This document shows positions 57,513 to 64,000 of a DNA stretch of 64,000 nucleotides, piece by piece. The stretch comes from Loripinus fragilis (taxonomy: Eukaryota > Mollusca > Bivalvia > Lucinida > Lucinidae). The stretch is taken from contig OZ026531.1 of NCBI GenBank assembly GCA_964019695.1, forward strand, positions 3,605,701 through 3,669,700, read 5' to 3'. The notes under the pieces are model-generated. The model was given only the letters and a program-made list of their open reading frames with translations, ran no database searches and had not been told where the DNA came from. Each line of letters starts with the position of its first letter. The stretch's first letter is position 1. The position numbers and the translations under genes were made by a program.

Positions 57513-57674
57513 AATGGGCTCCTTGGGACTCTTGGACGGCATGCTCAGTCACATGTGGAACAGGAGTGCAAGAGAGAAGCAGAACTTGTAACAAAGTTGA
57601 TCCTAATGATGCTGACTGTGAAGGAGAAAGTACGCAGCAAATGGGTTGTACTGTTGCTGCATGCCCTCAAACTG
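57513..57674 (+). CDS. TSP1 exon 8 (exon 10 of the gene)
   Basis: 162-bp phase 1-1 module lying outside the segmental duplication. Its flanking introns are unlike the others: the acceptor is CCCCGCTCTTGCAG and the donor GTAAGA. It has Thr17 (CGTGVQER), Ser23 and Asn32. It may represent the founder or an early-diverged copy. The strong donor shows that coding sequence continues beyond the window or in an exon I cannot see. Confidence 0.93.
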
Positions 57675-57822
57675 GTAAGACTTCAGCTTTTAATTCAACA
57701 TTTCAATTTTTCTAGATTATTTTGAGGTCACAACAGCTTTCGTTGTTTCAGTGTAGAGTTGGTAAAACTTCTCCCCGTGCATCAATGTAGTGTTGATATT
57801 TTTTTCATATTCTTTTAATTCA

Positions 57823-57992
57823 GGAATATTAGGTTCTGATAGAAAACAGAATACCGCTTAATCCGGTGCTAGAGGGCGTTAAATTTGTTGCACTTTCAAT
57901 TAGGTCTCATGAACAGACTCATTAAAACCGAGTATGCTGTTTTCTTATAGTGTAGGATCTCTCTATTTTTGAAGGATCCGTTTTTCCAGATT
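57823..57992 (+). mobile_element. A-type element in plus orientation, with extra flank
   Basis: Matches the reverse complement of 42572-42712 and aligns further with 63357-63526, starting AGGAATATT(A/G)GGTTCTGAT. Confidence 0.6.
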
Positions 57993-58031
57993 ATTTTTTG
58001 GTCACAACAGGTGTCGTTGTTTCTGATGTTT

Positions 58032-58290
58032 CATACATAGGCGTAGGAAGCTTTTCAATATTTCACTCCGAGTGAGCGAAGCGATCAAGGAAATTATTTG
58101 GTAAGGTGTTTTGGAATAAAAATCAAAGAGGGATAAAAAACAGAACAAAAACAAATATACTATTTGACACAAAGCGAGCCAAGTTAGCGAGGAAAATATT
58201 TGGTATGTATGTCAGAGTAAAATGCTAAGAGAGATATAAAAAAAAAAAACAGAAAAAATAAAATAAAAAAGGAAATATAATAGGAGAGGA
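58032..58290 (+). repeat. B-type repeat: AAATATTTGGTAAGG / GAGCGAAGCG units
   Basis: Two degenerate units containing GAGCGAAGCGATCAAGGAAA-like starts and AGAGTAAAATGCTAAGAGAG-like middles. Related units lie at 62745-63230. Confidence 0.5.
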
Positions 58291-59687
58291 GCCAGGGTTC
58301 AAAAATAAGCATTTAGGTATGCCCCCTTTTTAGCAGAACTTTCACTTGTTTTATCTTTTAGTAAATAGTATAGGCAGTATGATACCAGATATTGCTCTCA
58401 ATTTAAGTCTTGCAAATATACCTGTAACAGTGTGTTTAATACGTTACCCCTCATTTTCTTAAAAACAAAAATATGTAATTAAGTCTATTTAGGTAGAAGT
58501 TGAAATATTCAAATGAACAAAACATTTATGCAATCTGTAAGAACATGCTATTCTCTACACATATTAATGTTTTTAAAAGTTGTTTGGGTCCATTATAATG
58601 TCATTTACGTTACATTTTCAACTATACCCTAAAAATTATTGATATTTTGTTAAGAAGTTTCATTTGACAAAATTTTCAATATGTGTTTAACTTCAGGTTA
58701 ACATATATTTAAAAGAGCGTTAACTGATCATTTCAAAACTGCAAACAGATACGTTCTAACATAAATACTTTGTCAGTTATAAGCTGTTTAGTTAGATGAC
58801 CATAGATAAAACTTTATATAAGTTTAGAACATCTTAAGTTTGAAAATAAGCCTGCATTTTTTCTGTTAGCTTTTAACACCTTATGATAATTGTTTTGTTA
58901 TCACCGACTTCAGAGTAATACTTCACAACATTTCTGAGGTAAAATATCATTTTATTGTTCGATTTTCAATATGTAACGTATAAAACAAAGTTGAAAACAA
59001 ACAAATATTGCTTAATAGCTTTAATTATACATCACTGGAAAGTTTATTTCGTCAAAGGGGGGGGTGTGTTTGATAGGCATAAAAAGAGCATTTGTTCCAA
59101 AATAAAAAGTTATCAGTACTAATTAGAAGACTGTGTATATGGTTGTAACTTTTTCTTTTAAGAAATGGTATACTTCTTGACTTAAAAACAAAACACATTG
59201 TTTGCTAATTTTTCATTGTTATGTTATGCAAATTATAAACTTATAAAATGATAAGTCTGATGCAACATCTCAACAAGGATACATTCCCTTAAGCTTGTTC
59301 AGTCAAATTTGCTAAAGTAACATATATAACTATAAATAAACGAAATATATATCATGATTAAAATTTGTCTCAACCGTTTTCTATATACGACTGAGCCTGA
59401 AAACCTAAAACAAATTTAGATATTTGCACATTTTTTCTTTAATTGAACAAAACAATCAAATAAGCTATTCAGAAGCAGCCAAAGCTTTGTGTCAAACCTG
59501 TTCACACTCATCACAATATATAAAATTGTAAATAACATATCTGTTCTATCAAATCAGAGTCATTTATGACAAAATATCTAAGAATTTCTGAAATGATGTG
59601 TGGATGTTCGAAACTTTGTTTGCTGTTGTTCCTTTTGGTTGTGGGAGTTTTGTATCCGGCCTTTGTTTTCTAATTTGTTTCTAGTTC

Positions 59688-59830
59688 AGCAATCATCTTG
59701 ACAAGGAAGAGAGCTGGTTGCTTCACTTTAATTATATTGTATATATCTGTGTTCCGTGTCCCTTCTTTAAGGTGCAGTGGGTCAGTCAGGAGTCTGTGAT
59801 TGTGACATTTCCTAGTCATGTTCACTTATA
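59688..59830 (+). repeat. Dispersed repeat shared with TSP1-unit introns
   Basis: The segment from AATCATCTTGACAAGGAAGA through CTGTGATTGTGACATTTCCT matches the reverse complement of about 39174-39330 and the repeat at 15450-15575. Confidence 0.5.
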
Positions 59831-62744
59831 GAAAGAAGACGTTTGCTGGCAATCTAGACAGCATCACTCCTTTATGAACATATAGAATAAAATGTTGTTT
59901 ACGTTACATTAAATTTAAAGAAACATAAGTGTTTGCCATCATTTATTCTTTAAGAGGGTGGCTCTTTTATGCAAACTGTTTAAACCACATCTATTTATGC
60001 ATATATCAAAACTCAGAAGGTGACTTTTGAATTTATTCCAGCTATGAACTTTAATTTCAGCTCATTTTAACATGCCTTTGATTGTTTGATTAATATTATT
60101 GAAGGCAGTGACCATATCCAAGAAATCTAGATTTCTTCAGTTGTAATTTACGATACCAAATTTACTTTATAAAATTACAACAGAGAGAAAATGTTTAAGC
60201 CGAATTTAACTAGGACACGTTAAAATTACCGTTTAAAACATCATTTACGTTAATCAGAATGTAGATAGGAATAACAATATCTTAGAGTAAAAATAGCAGG
60301 CATAAGATCAAACTTAGTTTTAGCAATTCGGTGATGTTAAGTTCTATCATAGCAGTCATTGGACCCCATTTTAAACCAACTGTTGCAGGAATCCTGTCAC
60401 TTGATTCCTTTTATGTGCGTTAAATAATAGATGAGTTGTAAACACATCAGGGTATAGAGACAAAAAGGCATACGTTAAATTATCTACTGTGCTAATAAAC
60501 TAATAATTATATGGACAAAAGAGATGTTAGTTAGTATCATTACTTACACAAATAATAGATTAACACGTTAATTAAGAAAGTATGCATAAACTTAACAAAT
60601 AGTATGTATGCATGTTTAATTTATCTGTTGCTCTTTTTTATCAATCGTCTGCATAAGAAATTGTATTTCTTTCGATTAGTAAAAGTATCATAATACATCT
60701 CTGATAGTGATAACATTGTCTCTATTGCCAATTGCACTATATGTAAGTATGATACAGCATAGCATTTGTTGAGTATACTATCTGAAAGTATTCTTTGAAA
60801 GTAGCATAAGTATGGGTTTTGTTTCTATTACATAAACTACCAATATACCATAAATATAGCATCGTTTAACAAGTCGGTACATGTTTTATGGGTATTAATT
60901 AGTTTGTTTTAGGGACTGAATGACGGTTGTTATGATTACTTATTGTGAGTGTAAAAAATAAATAGTGTCCTGCTGAATAAAACAAACATTAAAGCAGATT
61001 TTATCACATATGCTGATAAGCTTTATAGCTAAAAGCAAACGTCTGCAAACATTCTGGAATATATAATCAATCAAGTCCTATTCTAGAAAGTTGTTTGCTC
61101 AAGGTCCTGATTATCGAAATCATTTAGAAATGTCTACATTACTAACAATGCAGGGGAGCTTTTCCAACTTATTAACAGGCGAATGTGTCTGTTTCTAAAG
61201 TATTAAAATGGTAATTTAGAATAAATGCTGTCCTGTTTCATTGCTTCACAAACGTGTAGAACCAGACAACACAATGATAAAAGTAATTATCTTTATAATT
61301 TTGTTATATACGTTACCAGCATAAATAATACTCTTTTTCCAAAGTGGACACGCTGTAGATACTAAAATATTATAACCCCAAGGATAGCTAAGGCGGGTGC
61401 TAAATCAGAGACAGAAATCATCACGATTTCCACAAACTTCAGTTTTGTTTTATATGACACCGATGAAGGTATCTTTAATGTTTCACTTCTTGATTTGGAC
61501 TTCTGCTTGGAACATCTTACATTTTTTAGAGTTTTAAGGTATATGTTGTGCCTTATTGTTTTAAATATACCTGCTGTAACGAATAACTGTTTATAAATGC
61601 ATATATTTGATGGCTTTTACAATGTGTGACGGATCTGACTATGTTACTGTGTGCTTTTTATTTATTCATTGAGCTGTTGGTGACGCAAGAAAATGTCTTG
61701 TATTTGTCATTTAACGCCATTTGATGCATAAAAAGAAGCAAATACATGATAGTGGCACAGATTTTAAAGAATGATTTAAGCTTTTTGAAGCAATTTAGTT
61801 ATGAAAAATAAATAGGTATCAATTATTCTATTCACATGATTCCTAAAACATATACTTAATGGCATTTATGTGCTTTATTTTCAAGTTTTCCCCTTTAAAC
61901 CAAATATGATTTTGTTGATGTTGCATTTCATTCAAATTAAATGTTTAAAAATACAATGTTTCTGATCTAATTTTGAGCACTAAGACGGTAGTCAATTTCA
62001 TTTTCACCTACTAACTGTTTGAACGCATATACACCTAACATTGCACAAAATATTGTTTTAAAAGAAAGTAACGTATATAACAGAGCTTCCAGGTGCCTAA
62101 AATAATATTATTATTCTGCTATTAAGCTGCATCTCATTGAAATATCAATCATAACGACATGTAAGAAAACGATGCAAATGATAATAACACTATACTAAGA
62201 GTTTCCTTATTATCTAATGGTAACGTATTAGATTTGGCTATTGCATGGTAAATGCACATGTTCATCAAAAGCTATCAGACATTTTATAATATATAAAGTA
62301 GCTTAGAAAATTTTAATATACAAAAATCTCCCACCACAAGTCGTTTGACAGCCCATGGCCAAGTAAACAATTGTAATATATTTGAATGTAAGTAACGTAT
62401 ATAACAATTACGTAAGCGTAAGTCATTTAAACTTATTGTCAGTTTAGTGCTATTTATTAAGTAACTGTAAAGCAATATGCAGATAGTAGGAAATGTGACC
62501 GATCTGGTCTAAATAACTTCTTTTCAGTAATGTAGCGAATAGCCTACTACATGAAGCCTGCATGAGGGTAGCTATGGTTACCCCATAAATAAACATCTTT
62601 TGCAAGACTTAAAATTTGTGCAATATCTGTTTTCACACTTCTGAAACATCATACTAACACAGGATATAGTCTAAAATTCTGCTACTTTCCGGCCACTTTT
62701 TTCCAATTTTTGAATCTCTGGCTCCCCTACTATAATATTTTGTT

Positions 62745-63230
62745 CTGAGAGGAAATATTTTGTAAGGTATTTCGGAGTAAAAAGCTAAGAGAGATAGAAA
62801 AAAACAGAACAAAAGAAAATATAATATCTACTCCGAGATAGCGAAGGGAGCAAGGAAAATATTTGGCAAGCTATTTCAGAGTAAAAAGCTATACGAGCGA
62901 GCCAGGAAATTGTTTGGTTGAAGCATATTGCCTGAAAGGTATTTCAGAGCTAAACGCAAAGAAGGATACAAGGTTAGAAAATATTTGAGCTCTTTAAGAT
63001 TTAGGATAGAAAATAGGAAAAGCTTGAAAAGCCTGTTTCTCTGAAAAATGATAGATATATGCATGTATACATTCATATACATAAAAGGTGATAACAGCTT
63101 GCTGACAAAAGAAATGAGCAAAGTATTAAAATCTGAGCAAATTGCTTGGGCTCAGAGAATTTAAACCAAATTCAAAACAAAAACTCTGAGAGAGCAAAGC
63201 GAGTGAGGTACTGATAGTTATGTGTAGAAG
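62745..63230 (+). repeat. B-type repeat, about four degenerate units
   Basis: Repeats GGAAAATATTTGGCAAG, TTTCAGAGTAAAAAGCTA and AGCGAAG segments in the same orientation as 58032-58290. Confidence 0.5.
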
Positions 63231-63356
63231 TTGCTTATTTTACTTTGAGTGACAAGTATTTATGTCAAGTTAGACAGATTATTTGGGGGAAGGTAAAATT
63301 TGACCCCTACAAAATTAATGGGAGCACCTGGCTCCTCTGTTTCTACGCCTTTGTTC

Positions 63357-63526
63357 AGGAATATTGGGTTCTGATGGAAAGCATAATACCGCTTAAGCCT
63401 TTGCTAGGGGGCGTGAGAATGATTGCACTATCAATAAGTTCTCACGAACAGACCAAATAAAACCGAGTCTGTTATTTTCTTATAGTGTAGATTCCTTTTT
63501 CTGAAGGATCCGTTTTTTCCAGATCA
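63357..63526 (+). mobile_element. A-type element, second plus-strand copy
   Basis: Aligns with 57823-57992 over its length, including GAAGGATCCGTTTTTTCCAG near the end. Confidence 0.6.
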
Positions 63527-64000
63527 TTTCTATATTTGGTTGGAATGACTGTGTAACCAATCCAAAGTCTGCGAATCTTGAAGAAACATAGTTCGCAATA
63601 AGTAAACAATCTGCATTTATTATCTACATGAGATAGAACTTAATCGCTGAAGCATCAGTTCTCTACTATTTCGACTGCAATAGTTTGTACATGTCGGTTT
63701 AATAGGCTTTTGTTTCTATCACCAAACTCCATTTGAGATAATAAAAAAGACAAACATAGTTAAATACGGATAAGACTAATTCAATAACTGAGCCACGACA
63801 TGTGATTTCTAACAATGTGGTATTTTGACAAGTGTAGACTAAGACGAGCCTTTGTAGCCTTCTTTCAAGCTTAGAGACTCCAAGTGTTGTTCAGTCAGTG
63901 GCCTAAGAGTCTTAGACTATTAAAGCGACCAACAAATGCGCTAATCAGAATGTGCGTTTGTGCAGGCTGATCTGAGCCATTGCTTGTCGCACATACCACA

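Larger units (their letters stand above)
1611..57674 (+). other. Inferred gene: type II membrane protein with tandem TSP1 repeats (10 exons visible, 3' end outside window)
   Basis: Ten + strand coding exons can be joined in one frame: 1611-1959, 24245-24367, then eight 162-bp TSP1 exons. Every visible junction is phase 1. The introns between them are about 22.3, 14.6, 2.0, 1.7, 5.5, 2.0, 1.5, 1.7 and 3.1 kb. The visible product is roughly 590 residues: cytoplasmic N-terminus, one membrane helix, a Thr/Ser/Pro stalk and eight TSP1 modules. TSP1 modules usually bind matrix glycans or proteins, so an adhesion or recognition role at the cell surface is likely but inferred. The last exon ends in a splice donor, so the gene continues past 64000. 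The link from exons 1-2 to the TSP1 array rests on phase and order, not on transcript data. Two separate genes remain possible. Confidence 0.65.
57675..64000 (+). other. Intron after TSP1 exon 8, to the window edge
   Basis: No further TSP1 exon or other domain seen. From about 58300 to 59680 and 59840 to 62680 the sequence is AT-rich and I see nothing in it. Dispersed repeats are listed separately. 63531-64000 also shows nothing recognisable. Confidence 0.6.

Overview
The window is animal nuclear DNA: AT-rich, intron-dominated, full of small transposable elements, with GT-AG split coding exons and no prokaryotic gene organisation. The thrombospondin type-1 (TSP1) exons, a Polinton/adintovirus-type ATPase and tRNA-derived SINEs fit a marine invertebrate. 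A mollusc, perhaps a bivalve, is my guess, but nothing here proves it.

One host gene dominates, on the + strand from 1611 to beyond the right edge. Exon 1 (1611-1959) encodes a cytoplasmic tail and one transmembrane helix. Exon 2 (24245-24367) encodes a Thr/Ser/Pro-rich stalk. Eight TSP1 exons follow at 38925, 41104, 42934, 48577, 50746, 52400, 54231 and 57513. Each is exactly 162 bp and encodes a six-cysteine TSP1 module. All junctions I can place are phase 1, so the ten exons join in one frame and each internal exon can be skipped or duplicated without a frameshift. The predicted product is a type II membrane protein with a stalk and a tandem TSP1 ectodomain. Its 3' end lies outside the window.

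Intron 1 (1960-24244) is a graveyard of mobile elements. It holds several TIR/MITE-like elements, a 948-bp intact ORF for a viral-type packaging ATPase (3421-4368), a zinc-finger-like ORF fragment just upstream, tRNA-like sequences, SINEs, an inverted repeat with arms of about 515 bp (16971-18704), a diverged palindrome of about 1.6 kb (19380-20975), and a 359-bp tandem duplication.

Intron 2 contains a 13.8-kb G-rich minisatellite (24634-38389). A conserved core of about 20 bp (GATAACAAACACGAATCGTA) alternates with GGTA/GGGA tracts. The minus strand is open in all three frames over long distances and yields spurious Leu-Pro-Thr-Tyr-type ORFs, which I do not accept as genes.

The region 34078-56964 is a head-to-tail tandem segmental duplication of about 11.4 kb. 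Copy 1 (34078-45671) carries three TSP1 exons and copy 2 (45691-56964) carries four. Introns inside the copies hold dated insertions, including a 151-bp SINE with a 10-bp target duplication and matching empty sites, and MITE-like elements. These allow the order of duplication to be reconstructed. From 57675 to the end I see no exon, only AT-rich intronic sequence and dispersed repeats.
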